This document shows, piece after piece, positions 1-6,847 of a stretch of DNA of 37,236 nt. Position 1 is the stretch's first letter. Every line of letters begins with the position of its first letter. The notes under the pieces were generated by a model. The model had not been told where the DNA came from. It was given only the letters and a program-made list of their open reading frames with translations, and made no database searches. Both the position numbers and the translations under genes were made by a program. The stretch covers positions 1-37,236 of IMG/VR virus record IMGVR_UViG_3300033146_007131; one strand, given 5' to 3'. The stretch is from a virus.

Positions 1-160
1 TTTTATAGTAAAAATAAGAAAATAAGAAATAGTAAAAATGTAATTAAGTGCTATGTTACAAAAAAGTCCTTTATTTTACTGCCTTACAGACTTTTGTAAC
101 ATTTTTACGATGGTCTTGCTAGAAAACATGATTTTTATAGTAAAAATAAGAGAATAAGAA
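1..160. repeat. 28-nt direct repeat, two copies
   Basis: Positions 1-28 and 133-160 carry the same 28-nt AT-rich sequence, beginning TTTTATAGTAAAAATAAG, with a single A/G difference. The copies lie 132 nt apart and flank the inverted repeat at 55-100. The first copy starts at the window edge, so the repeat may extend further left. Function unknown. Confidence 0.75.
55..100. repeat. Imperfect inverted repeat with GTTAC/GTAAC ends
   Basis: The left arm at 55-68 (GTTACAAAAAAGTC) pairs with the right arm at 89-100 (GACTTTTGTAAC), with two bulged A residues. It lies between the two direct-repeat copies. No T-tract follows, so a protein-binding or structural role is as likely as termination. Confidence 0.5.
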
Positions 161-188
161 TCAGTTAGAGATTAAATTAAAAGCAAAA

Positions 189-227
189 ATCAATATATAA
201 GCAAGTCAAAACCGCTTATATATTGAT
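189..227. repeat. Perfect 14-bp stem-loop
   Basis: ATCAATATATAAGC (189-202) and GCTTATATATTGAT (214-227) are exact reverse complements around an 11-nt spacer. No T-tract follows on either strand, so this looks more like a regulatory or binding structure than a terminator. Confidence 0.6.
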
Positions 228-350
228 ATGTAGAAAATAAAATCTAATTTATCATATTCAGATCTATGTATACATAGACTATTGATTCATGGAAGTCTAT
301 AAAGTTAAAATAGGGAATATTATCTTAATTTCAAGTTAAATCTAATATAT

Positions 351-377
351 TTAAGTTACGCTAAATTTGTAACTTAA
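351..377. repeat. 9-bp inverted repeat with GTTAC/GTAAC core
   Basis: TTAAGTTAC (351-359) and GTAACTTAA (369-377) are exact reverse complements around a 9-nt spacer. The GTTAC...GTAAC core recurs at 55-100 and 647-676, which suggests one DNA-binding protein could recognise all three. Confidence 0.5.
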
Positions 378-492
378 TAACTGATACGATGTATGCCTCT
401 AAAAATAAGGGGTTTTAACACATGTTTAGACTTTGTAAACAAAATGATTGAAGAAATAAGATAGGGTTAGAAATATGGGCAAAAAAAATAAG

Positions 493-522
493 AAATAAGG
501 AATTAGTACTAATTCCTTATTT
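493..522. terminator. 30-bp perfect palindrome, probable bidirectional terminator
   Basis: The 15-nt half AAATAAGGAATTAGT (493-507) is followed without spacer by its exact reverse complement (508-522). On the plus strand it runs into TTATTATAAAA. On the minus strand it runs into an eight-T stretch complementary to the A-run just upstream. Hairpin plus T-tract fits Rho-independent termination, stronger on the minus strand. A dyad binding site is the alternative. Confidence 0.55.
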
Positions 523-576
523 TATTATAAAAAAGAGCCAAATGTATGAAAACGATGTTTGAGTTCAGTTACGCTG

Positions 577-676
577 TTACTAAATATATAGATATAAGGT
601 TATATATAGATATATTAGTACTTTGAGGCTATATATATCTAGTAACTTACTAAATGTTACTAGTAACATTTAGTAA
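577..676. repeat. 30-bp perfect palindrome with adjacent AT-rich dyads
   Basis: Positions 647-661 (TTACTAAATGTTACT) are followed without spacer by their exact reverse complement (662-676). A half-site GTTACTAAAT lies at 577-586, and a 9-bp dyad TAGATATAT/ATATATCTA at 607-615/633-641 sits between them in nearly pure AT sequence. No T-tract follows the palindrome. Clustered dyads beside an AT-rich stretch ahead of a primase gene fit an origin or operator, but this is inference. Confidence 0.55.
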
Positions 677-825
677 CGAATACTTTAAAAATATAGATAT
701 AGATATAGAACTAGTATTCTCTTTTTACAACTTTGGTTTTAAATTTAGATAGAGTTTTAGCTTTTAATTTCTTAGGCTAATATAGATATGTATTTTTTTG
801 AAATTATTATTGGTGATTTTTTTTG

Positions 826-854
826 TTGACAATTTGGTGATTCTTTTATATGAT
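826..854 (+). promoter_or_regulatory. Consensus sigma-70 promoter for the primase-helicase
   Basis: TTGACA at 826-831 and TATGAT at 849-854 are separated by 17 bp, a near-perfect bacterial vegetative promoter. The predicted start near 861 gives a leader of roughly 115 nt containing two hairpins. The same boxes and spacing recur at 10287-10315. Confidence 0.8.
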
Positions 855-886
855 GATCTTATTGTATTTTTATAAGTCATAAAAAA

Positions 887-957
887 AACCTTAATCAAGC
901 TTTTAGCTTAATCAAGGTTCAGTTAGATTAGAAAAACTTATCACTGGATTTCTAATC
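887..957 (+). promoter_or_regulatory. Two consecutive leader hairpins before the primase start
   Basis: Hairpin 1 pairs 887-900 with 906-919 (12 of 14 positions, loop TTTTA). Hairpin 2 pairs GATTAGAAA (926-934) with TTTCTAATC (949-957) perfectly around a 14-nt loop. AAGGA and the ATG at 977 follow. On the minus strand hairpin 1 is followed by eight T residues, so it would also act as a terminator against leftward transcription. On the plus strand it lies within the expected 5' leader and could control translation or RNA stability. Confidence 0.6.
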
Positions 958-976
958 GCTTTAAGGATGTGATATA

Positions 977-3610
977 ATGTATCATAATTCTAAAGATAAT
1001 CAAGAAAAAATATTAAAAAATTTAGAAAAAAAAAGTATAAAAGTTCTTTCATTTAATGATGATTATGCTACAGTTCAATGTCCACAATGTAAACATGATA
1101 GATCTTATGTTTATTTTAAGTCTGGAATTTTTTCAAAAATAATTTGTAACAGACATAATTCATGTGGATATTCCCAATCTCTTTTTACATATCAAGAAAC
1201 TAATTCTAATAATCCTTCGAAAATCAATCATTATTTCAAATCTCATGGTCTGGATAAAGATGCTTTGATTGAATCTGGAATTTTAGGTAAAGATTTATCT
1301 ATATGTTTATCTTTAAAGAAAAAAGCTTATAAAGAATTTAAAACTAGAGGAACTGGTTGGATTGCACCAAAAAGAACAGTTTGGTCAAAGACCGATGGTG
1401 AATTTTATCCTGTATTGCATGAGTATAATTTAGATAATAAGTCATTAACAGATACAATATATATATTTGAAGGTGAATCAGATTGGCTTAAAGCATATCA
1501 AGATGGCCTTACTTGCACAGCACCTATTTATGGTGCAATGACTAAACCAAAAAGCAAAAATGCAATAGCAATGTTTAGTAGATTTGATAAAATAGTTTTT
1601 GTTTATGATAATGATAAAGCAGGTAGAGAAGGTGCAAGTAGGTCAGCAGTTGAATTGGGAAAACACTTCAATAATAAATTAATATCAATCCTGTCATTAC
1701 CAGAAGAGGGGATGGACTATTGTGATTATCGAAGTAAGTTTGATTTATCTGATTTCTATGAACTGCCAAGTAAAATTATAGACATTAAAAAAACAGAACA
1801 GGAAGAAAAAGCCGATAAGAACAGTAAAAAAATAGAAGCATTGGTTAAGAATCTAACTAAGAATAATGATATTCTTGATAATAGAGAGATTTTATTGACA
1901 ATTAAAGGTAAGGAAGAAGATTGGATAATAACTGATAAGAATATATGTAGAAAATATGTAATTAAGTATGGCGATATAGTTACTAATGACTTTGCTATAG
2001 AAGAAATAACACCTCAGAGTATATTAATTAGTAATATATATGAGAATGATACCACTGGTGATTATGTTGCTGAATTACAAGTAAATGGTAAAATTTTAAA
2101 AAAGCTATTTAGTCTTGATATTTTTGCCTCTTATTCGAAGATACTTAGTTTAGCTAAAAACAAGATTAAGATATCTGAGTGCAATAAAAAAGCAATGGTT
2201 AGGTTTTTCTTTGATTATTTAAATAGTAAAGATGATACTAACAAAATGACTTATAAGAATGATTGGGATGAGGATGGTTTTATACTTGGTAATATTAAAA
2301 TAACAGCAACAGGTGAAGAGAAGGTTAAATTTACTGGAAAGAATTATATTCCAGAGCAAAAGGGTAATAAAGACCTTTTAATAGAGAAGCTTAATTATTT
2401 CAAAGATGATCCTCAACTTGGTTTAATGTTGGCTGCAAGTGCAATATCACCAGCATTGGGATTTTTAGACGTAGAAAACATAGTTATATCTACTTATGGT
2501 AAAAGTTCATCAGGTAAGACCTTTAATGTGTTTTTAGCTTTGTTATTATGGGGTAAACCAGAATCATTGAAACGTAATTGGAAAAGTACATTAGCAGGTA
2601 AGGAAACTATTTTTGAAGAGAGTGGAAGTTTACCATGTGCATTTGATGAAAGTCACCAAGCAGAATCTCATGAAGTAGCAGATACGATATATGCTTTTCA
2701 AAATGGTGAAGGTAAACAAAGGGCTAGATTTGAAGATGGTGAAGTTGTTAGTGCAAAGAGTAAGACTTTTAAAGGTGTCTTTTTTTCTACAGGTGAAAGG
2801 TCATTTTCTTCGCTTGAGCATAAGAATGGTGGAATAGATGCTAGAGTAATAGAGTTCTTAAGAAAGCCCTTAAGAGAGGGTATAGATGAGTCTGCTATAA
2901 TAGATAGTATGAAGTCATTAATGAAAAGAAATTATGGATTTGCAGGTAAAGATATTATAAGGTATATGATGGATCACAAAGATGATCTTCTTCGGAAAAG
3001 AGATGAGTTTCATGAGAAGTATTTTTCCCAGATGGCAAAAAAGGTTTATGAGAGTCAAGGTAAGGATATAAATAGTGGACCAATGAGAAAAATAGATTCA
3101 TTTATTGGGATTTTAGTTGGTAGGTATATGTTGGATGAATTGGATATACCAGTATGTAGTGAGGAATCATTAGTTGAATTTATGATGACATTTTTTGAAG
3201 CAAAGCAAACACAGTCAATAGCGTCTAAAGCAATAGATCAAATTGAATCAATGGTGATGATAAATCAAAGTAAGTTTTATAAAAAGATAGATAAGGTAGA
3301 TTTTGAGCCTGAATCAGTTAATGAGATATGGGGTAGATTTGATACAGTTAAAGATGAGCATACGGTTTATTTGTACCCTTCGATATTAAAAAGGATATTA
3401 AAAGATAGTGGTTTTGGTTTAAGCGATATTGAATTATTAAAAGAGGCTGGTTACTTGATTACAACATCTAAAGTTAATACTAGAATTGTTAGAATAAATA
3501 AAATTCCATCAAGAGTGTATGCAATTAAATTAACAAATCACAATAGTGAACAAAATAGTGAACAAAATAGTGAACAAAATAATAGCGAAGTAGAATCATT
3601 TGGTTATTAA
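977..3610 (+). CDS. Phage primase-helicase (zinc finger, TOPRIM, DUF927-type ATPase)
   Basis: This 877-residue protein probably lays primers and unwinds DNA at the phage fork. A zinc-binding segment has C35-x2-C38 and C57/C63. A TOPRIM-like domain follows with glutamate E165 (IFEGESDW) and the D211/D213 pair (VYDNDKAG). The second half resembles DUF927 helicase-type ATPases: Walker A GKSSSGKT at about 508-515 and a Walker B-like CAFDES at about 554-559, then HNGGIDARVIEF-like residues and a C-terminal winged-helix-like part. The tail carries three NSEQ repeats. Start chosen at 977 because AAGGA lies about 9 nt upstream. It stands alone behind a consensus promoter and two hairpins and ends at a convergent terminator. 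Domain order matches primase-helicases of phages and mobile elements; whether it makes primers itself is inferred. Confidence 0.88.
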   Translation: MYHNSKDNQEKILKNLEKKSIKVLSFNDDYATVQCPQCKHDRSYVYFKSGIFSKIICNRHNSCGYSQSLFTYQETNSNNPSKINHYFKSHGLDKDALIESGILGKDLSICLSLKKKAYKEFKTRGTGWIAPKRTVWSKTDGEFYPVLHEYNLDNKSLTDTIYIFEGESDWLKAYQDGLTCTAPIYGAMTKPKSKNAIAMFSRFDKIVFVYDNDKAGREGASRSAVELGKHFNNKLISILSLPEEGMDYCDYRSKFDLSDFYELPSKIIDIKKTEQEEKADKNSKKIEALVKNLTKNNDILDNREILLTIKGKEEDWIITDKNICRKYVIKYGDIVTNDFAIEEITPQSILISNIYENDTTGDYVAELQVNGKILKKLFSLDIFASYSKILSLAKNKIKISECNKKAMVRFFFDYLNSKDDTNKMTYKNDWDEDGFILGNIKITATGEEKVKFTGKNYIPEQKGNKDLLIEKLNYFKDDPQLGLMLAASAISPALGFLDVENIVISTYGKSSSGKTFNVFLALLLWGKPESLKRNWKSTLAGKETIFEESGSLPCAFDESHQAESHEVADTIYAFQNGEGKQRARFEDGEVVSAKSKTFKGVFFSTGERSFSSLEHKNGGIDARVIEFLRKPLREGIDESAIIDSMKSLMKRNYGFAGKDIIRYMMDHKDDLLRKRDEFHEKYFSQMAKKVYESQGKDINSGPMRKIDSFIGILVGRYMLDELDIPVCSEESLVEFMMTFFEAKQTQSIASKAIDQIESMVMINQSKFYKKIDKVDFEPESVNEIWGRFDTVKDEHTVYLYPSILKRILKDSGFGLSDIELLKEAGYLITTSKVNTRIVRINKIPSRVYAIKLTNHNSEQNSEQNSEQNNSEVESFGY
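3542..3577 (+). repeat. 12-bp coding tandem repeat (three units)
   Basis: AATAGTGAACAA is repeated three times without change, encoding Asn-Ser-Glu-Gln units in the disordered tail of the primase-helicase; a fourth partial NSE follows. Such in-frame repeats change length by slippage without breaking the frame. Confidence 0.85.
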
Positions 3611-3652
3611 AGTTTAAAAGAAATATAAGTTTATGAGTTTTTTAAGAAAACA

Positions 3653-3669
3653 ACTACCTTTGTGGTAGT
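3653..3669. repeat. Small hairpin ACTACC-TTTGT-GGTAGT
   Basis: A 6-bp stem with a 5-nt loop lies just after the primase-helicase stop. Nearly the same hairpin, extended to 8 bp and with loop TTTAT, occurs at 30541-30561 after a tail tube gene. It may be a short dispersed element or an mRNA end structure. It precedes the stronger stem-loop at 3679. Confidence 0.55.
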
Positions 3670-3678
3670 AAAAACTAC

Positions 3679-3715
3679 TTATTTTTTGTTCGCAATAAAT
3701 GCGAACAAAAAATAA
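3679..3715. terminator. Bidirectional terminator between convergent units
   Basis: TTATTTTTTGTTCGC (3679-3693) and its exact reverse complement (3701-3715) form a 15-bp stem around a 7-nt loop. The outer arms are T-rich and A-rich, so on either strand the transcript ends as hairpin plus U-run. It separates the plus-strand primase-helicase from the minus-strand accessory operon, where a two-way terminator is expected. Confidence 0.8.
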
Positions 3716-3780
3716 CATAAACAATTATCTTCAGTCTGTGTAACTGAAGCAGGGTGCTTAGTCAACCATCCATATGTCAG

Positions 3781-3864
3781 CTATGAAGCATTGATAAGCT
3801 TACAGCACAAGGCTGTAAGTAGTTGACCTAATAAATTAGTTTTTTCTTCTTCAATTGACAACAT
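3781..3864 (-). CDS. Very small ORF with strong RBS, possible amber readthrough
   Basis: Reading leftward, AAAGGAG sits about 7 nt before an ATG at 3864. The frame encodes 27 residues (starting MLSIEEEK) and stops at TAG (3783-3781). The same frame stays open for 33 more codons, including a GWLTKHPASVTQ stretch, to a TAA at 3681-3679 inside the terminator stem. It is the last frame of the minus-strand operon, 21 nt after the preceding stop. The sequence also contains several RNA-like inverted repeats. It may be a tiny peptide gene, a degraded longer gene or a structured RNA. I do not recognise a family. Confidence 0.4.
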   Translation of the reverse strand: MLSIEEEKTNLLGQLLTALCCKLINAS

Positions 3865-3885
3865 TAATTACTCCTTTCTAAAACC

Positions 3886-4332
3886 TTAAAAGTTTGGGAA
3901 AATTGGAAGTATTTTATTATCATGTGGCAATACATGTTCTTTATGGATACCAAGATCAGTCTCAAATATGCCTTGTTTTGGGTCGTAAAAGTCCACTAAT
4001 GCTCCAGCCACAAGCCCCTTCAACCCATTTCCTGTGAACCATTGTCTATAATAAACATGAAGTGAGATATAATGCTTCAATAGGTCCATTCCTATATCTA
4101 ATGCTTTACTTAGCTCTTTTAACGCATCTATAGCAAAAGTTGCATTCTCTGTTTTACCTTCTAAATATTTTTTAGCAATATCATATTGTTTATCGAGATC
4201 TTGATATTGTTTTTTCTTCATTAATATTTCTGCTATTTCCCATAATTTGCTTGTGTCATAAAAGAAGTCTCCAGTGCTAAAAAGCTTGTTATTTTTAACA
4301 TGTTTTTGGTATTCTTTTAAATCTTTCAACAT
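3886..4332 (-). CDS. Hypothetical protein, 148 residues
   Basis: I do not recognise this protein. It begins MLKDLKEYQKH and is mostly helical-looking and charged, with an aromatic centre (HYISLHVYYRQWF), a short glycine stretch (GNGLKGLVAGAL) and an acidic/histidine-rich end. No membrane segment or cysteine motif is seen. I chose the ATG at 4332, preceded by AAAAGGA at the right distance. A longer frame from 4464 would overlap the separate small gene at 4352-4528, which has its own ribosome site and protein-like sequence. It is near the end of the minus-strand accessory operon. Confidence 0.65.
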   Translation of the reverse strand: MLKDLKEYQKHVKNNKLFSTGDFFYDTSKLWEIAEILMKKKQYQDLDKQYDIAKKYLEGKTENATFAIDALKELSKALDIGMDLLKHYISLHVYYRQWFTGNGLKGLVAGALVDFYDPKQGIFETDLGIHKEHVLPHDNKILPIFPNF

Positions 4333-4351
4333 AATATAATTCCTTTTAATT

Positions 4352-4528
4352 TCAAAATGAAGGTTTCCAACATTTGCTTGTATCAATAATATCGCCTTTA
4401 ACAGTAAGACCAAATTCTCCATTTTCGCTAGAATAATAGATTGTTCTTTCTCTATTTTCATCAATAGAAATTCCTGACTCTATATAGTTTAGTCCATATA
4501 GAGTTATAACTTTTTTATTTGCACTCAT
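4352..4528 (-). CDS. Small hypothetical protein, 58 residues
   Basis: A 58-residue frame begins MSANKKVITLYGLNY and ends near CWKPSF. GAAGGAAA lies about 8 nt before the ATG. The start overlaps the last 14 nt of the upstream gene (stop at 4515), typical of translational coupling, and the next gene starts about 20 nt after its stop. The alternating hydrophobic/polar pattern suggests a small beta-rich fold. No family recognised. It is real by spacing and ribosome site rather than homology. Confidence 0.6.
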   Translation of the reverse strand: MSANKKVITLYGLNYIESGISIDENRERTIYYSSENGEFGLTVKGDIIDTSKCWKPSF

Positions 4529-4799
4529 AATTTATTTCCTTCATTTTACTAATTAAATGAGATACAACTAATTCAATTGCAATATCTATATGTAATCGTT
4601 TCTCTTTAACATGCATCTCTATTAGTTCTTCTATTAATGTTTTCTGTATTTCTAAAGCTTTAATATCTCTACTTTCACTTATTATTTCAGGTGGAAATAT
4701 CCAGTCTGAAAGAAATTTAATTTTCTTTTTAGTTATGATTTCCAAAGTTTGATCTTGATTTCCTTTAGAGGTTACTAAGCATAGATAATATTTCCTCAT
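4515..4799 (-). CDS. Hypothetical protein, 94 residues
   Basis: Not recognised. The protein is basic and helical-looking: a short beta-like start (MRKYYLCLVTSKG), then amphipathic helices (IQKTLIEELIEMHVKEKRLHIDIAIELVVSHLISKMKE). No cysteine pair or membrane segment. It starts 3 nt after the stop of the zinc-ribbon gene at 4803-5147 and overlaps the start of the 58-residue gene, so the three are probably co-translated. A small phage regulator or inhibitor is possible but unsupported. Confidence 0.6.
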   Translation of the reverse strand: MRKYYLCLVTSKGNQDQTLEIITKKKIKFLSDWIFPPEIISESRDIKALEIQKTLIEELIEMHVKEKRLHIDIAIELVVSHLISKMKEINYECK

Positions 4800-4802
4800 T
4801 TT

Positions 4803-5147
4803 TCACTCTTTTTCTTGCGTTATAACTGGAAAATTATTTTCTTTAAGCATAATAGTTATCTTTTTTAAGAAGATTTCAATTGCACTTCGTTCAATACTTT
4901 GATCACAATTACTACAATAATAAGTAGTACTACCTTTTTGGCTTAATTCTTTACCACAATATAAACATAGCAAATAAGCTTTTTTCTTTTCGATAAATAA
5001 GTTAAATTGATTAATACATTTTTGTATATTTTGTAATTCAATTACCATATCACAATCATGGCAATATATATCATGGTTATGGTTAATCCCTATGGATAAA
5101 TTAAGACCATAACATGCTGTGCATTGAATATTATAATTTTTAAACAT
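4803..5147 (-). CDS. Double zinc-ribbon protein, 114 residues
   Basis: Four CxxC pairs are visible: CTAC near residue 10, CHDC near 30, CLYC near 62 and CSNC near 78. That makes two four-cysteine zinc ribbons separated by a helical linker (QNIQKCINQFNLFIEKKKA). The C-terminal third is helical. Two ribbons in tandem fit nucleic-acid or protein binding; no catalytic residues are apparent. A GGAG-like site lies upstream, and the downstream gene follows within 3 nt. It sits just after the interrupted methylase in the minus-strand accessory operon. Specific function unknown. Confidence 0.7.
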   Translation of the reverse strand: MFKNYNIQCTACYGLNLSIGINHNHDIYCHDCDMVIELQNIQKCINQFNLFIEKKKAYLLCLYCGKELSQKGSTTYYCSNCDQSIERSAIEIFLKKITIMLKENNFPVITQEKE

Positions 5148-5160
5148 TTTTTCTCCTTTT

Positions 5161-5562
5161 TTAATAAGTTAATAAAAGCTTATCTGTTATTTTATTTTTT
5201 ATTTTTTTGCCTTTATTTTGAAATCTTTTCAGCATTGACTTACCACAGCTGATATCTATTTTTTGTTTAAATATGCTTTGTTCTATATATTTATTATATT
5301 CATTATCTTTTTTACCATCTACGCTCAAAGCTATATATATGTTTTTTAGCTTACATTCCTGTATAACATTAATCAATTCTTCAATTTTAAAATTCGGAGA
5401 TCCATATAATATTGATTGTGAATTTTTATAGGGTGGATCACAATATATAAAATCATATGGTTTAGCGTTTAGCATTATATCTTTATAATCAGAGCATTTA
5501 AATATCGTATTTTGTATTTTTTTGTGCCACAAATCTACTCTTTGTGAAAAACTATTAGATGA
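5161..5562 (-). pseudogene. dam: Dam-type adenine methylase, C-terminal fragment
   Basis: This frame holds the second half of a class D12 (Dam/DpnM-like) N6-adenine methyltransferase. It starts in phase at SSNSFSQRVDLWHKKIQNT and contains the catalytic DPPY motif (D178-P-P-Y181 of the rebuilt protein), then an LSVDGKK segment and a basic tail. The first half is at 7380-7787. Joining the codon ending at 7380 to the codon starting at 5562 continues the frame without loss (136 + 133 residues), reading HKPI then SSNSF, as in family members. An ATG inside the IS end (12 nt upstream) could start a 137-residue fragment, but it would lack the AdoMet-binding motif I and be inactive alone. Confidence 0.88.
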
Positions 5563-5720
5563 CATCCTCTCCAAGCTAAAGCATAGGAGTTTCCTATACC
5601 ATTAGAGAAGTCTGACGAATTACTATAAAATAGCTATTCGTTTGGGTTGTGCCACGCAACCTCTATTCCTCAAACAAAGCAAAGCTTCGCTTTCTGGGTT
5701 TACTTTTCTTATTATATTTA
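5563..5720 (-). ncRNA. Probable omegaRNA (right-end guide RNA of TnpB), approximate limits
   Basis: In IS200/IS605 elements the RNA that guides TnpB is transcribed across the 3' end of tnpB and the right end, and its guide comes from the flanking DNA. Here that region covers the last codons of tnpB and the non-coding right end with its hairpin. The guide would read into dam from 5562 leftward (starting TCATCTAATAG). The 5' limit is an estimate; only the position and the hairpin support it. Confidence 0.45.
5583..5597. repeat. IS right-end subterminal hairpin
   Basis: ATAGGA (5583-5588), 3-nt loop, TCCTAT (5592-5597). It lies 20 nt inside the deduced right end, where Y1 transposases recognise a hairpin. 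Confidence 0.6.
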
Positions 5721-6846
5721 ATGCTCCATTTACATCTGCATTTAATATATAGCCTCTTGAATCTTTAAATAAACCTCGTCTTATCCTTCTACCTTTATAT
5801 TTAACTTGTTTATTTAAAGCCTCATTATTTAAAAAACTACATTTACTTGTATAACTTTCTTCTGTTACTTTTAGCTCTATTCCATATAATTCACTTAAAT
5901 ATTCTAATTTACTCTTTATCTTATGAAAAGGCAACTGTACAAAATTCTGATTATTTACTTTTCCTATTTTTATCTTATTTTTCCAAAACTCATTATAACC
6001 TAATACTATTTTTCCTATCTTGTTTTTTAAACAATGATTTATTACTATTCTTACTGCTTTGGAAATATAATCTTGTATTCTATTATTCCTTTTATGAGTT
6101 ATATATTGTATCTTTTTACTTTTTCCTTTTTTGATCTTTGATTTATATTTACTTACTTGTTTGTTATAATATTGGTTTATTGATTTTATTTTCCGTCCAT
6201 CTATAATAATAGATGACCCATTATTTTCTACACAAGTTAATAAATTATTTAAACCTAAATCTATTCCTAATATTTTTTCATTATCCAAACCTAACTCTAT
6301 TTTATCTTGAACTTCATATATATATTCTAATTCAAAATATAAACCATCCAATATTGGGTTCAATCTCACTTGCTTTATTTTTTTATCTAAAATTGTTTTT
6401 GGTATTTTTACTTCTAAACAAAATTTATTTTCTTTTTTATATTGTCTTGATAAAGGTAATTTAAATACTCCATTTTTAATACAACTACTATCTCTAAAAA
6501 TTAACTGGAATAAACCATTGATATCTTTATATTTTGGTAGCTTTACTTTTTTATCATATTGCCCTTTCTTCTTTTTTCTCTTTACTTCGAAAAAAGAAGA
6601 AAAATTATCATTTACTTTTTTTATTACTTGTTGAGCAATTCCAGCTTGCAAAAGTTTAAAATTTTCATTTGTTTTAGCTAAAGAACAATTATTAGCATAA
6701 GATAAAAATTGTTTATTATTAAAAAAATATTGTCTAACATTGTAAAGAGCAACATTATATAGGTTTTTAGAGAAGAAACAAAGTTCTTTAAGCTTTTTAT
6801 ATTGTTTTTTCTTTAATTTAAGTTGTTGTTTACAAGTAAGAATCAT
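5623..6846 (-). CDS. tnpB: TnpB, RNA-guided nuclease of the IS200/IS605 element
   Basis: TnpB of this family is an RNA-guided DNA endonuclease related to Cas12 that helps keep the element at its donor site. From the ATG at 6846 it has 407 residues. RuvC motifs: GIDLGLNN with D196 and NADVNGALN with D371. The second acidic residue is unclear: the usual place reads VLGYNEFWK (E286), while TEESYTSK offers E329/E330, as in a subgroup with a rearranged site. The zinc-finger region is reduced to SKCSFLNNE with one cysteine. I chose 6846 over 6891 because AAAGG precedes it and it follows the tnpA stop by 1 nt. The C-terminal RNRGCVAQPKR segment overlaps the guide RNA region. Confidence 0.92.
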   Translation of the reverse strand: MILTCKQQLKLKKKQYKKLKELCFFSKNLYNVALYNVRQYFFNNKQFLSYANNCSLAKTNENFKLLQAGIAQQVIKKVNDNFSSFFEVKRKKKKGQYDKKVKLPKYKDINGLFQLIFRDSSCIKNGVFKLPLSRQYKKENKFCLEVKIPKTILDKKIKQVRLNPILDGLYFELEYIYEVQDKIELGLDNEKILGIDLGLNNLLTCVENNGSSIIIDGRKIKSINQYYNKQVSKYKSKIKKGKSKKIQYITHKRNNRIQDYISKAVRIVINHCLKNKIGKIVLGYNEFWKNKIKIGKVNNQNFVQLPFHKIKSKLEYLSELYGIELKVTEESYTSKCSFLNNEALNKQVKYKGRRIRRGLFKDSRGYILNADVNGALNIIRKVNPESEALLCLRNRGCVAQPKRIAIL

Positions 6847-6847
6847 A

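Larger units (their letters stand above)
1..976. other. Gene-free control region upstream of the primase-helicase
   Basis: I see no credible reading frame here. The stretch is extremely AT-rich and holds a 28-nt direct repeat, several inverted repeats that reuse GTTAC/GTAAC, two perfect 30-bp palindromes, a consensus promoter and two leader hairpins, each listed separately. Its place directly before a primase-helicase makes a replication origin and/or transcriptional switch region plausible, but that is inference. No tRNA or CRISPR repeats were recognised. Confidence 0.6.

Noticed and set aside
647-676. Protelomerase (hairpin telomere) site
   Set aside because: The perfect palindrome is suggestive, but no protelomerase gene is in the window and the site is shorter than known telomere sites. 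Kept only as a remote option.
1-976. tRNA genes or CRISPR array in the repeat-rich leader
   Set aside because: No TTCRA-type T-loop with acceptor pairing and no regularly spaced repeats with spacers; the repeats are dyads and a two-copy direct repeat.
3781-3783. TAG recoded as a sense codon in this phage
   Set aside because: Many clear genes here end in TAG with the next gene starting directly after (for example 10977, 22938, 25841, 26315), so TAG is a normal stop. Only local readthrough remains possible.
4333-4464. Longer start for the 148-residue protein (192 codons from 4464)
   Set aside because: It would overlap the 58-residue gene at 4352-4528, lacks a good ribosome site, and the ATG at 4332 has AAAAGGA in place.
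5847-6464. Plus-strand open frames of 95 and 83 codons, hydrophobic
   Set aside because: They are antisense to tnpB; the Leu/Phe/Tyr-rich composition is the complement of Lys/Asn-rich coding sequence. No ribosome site.
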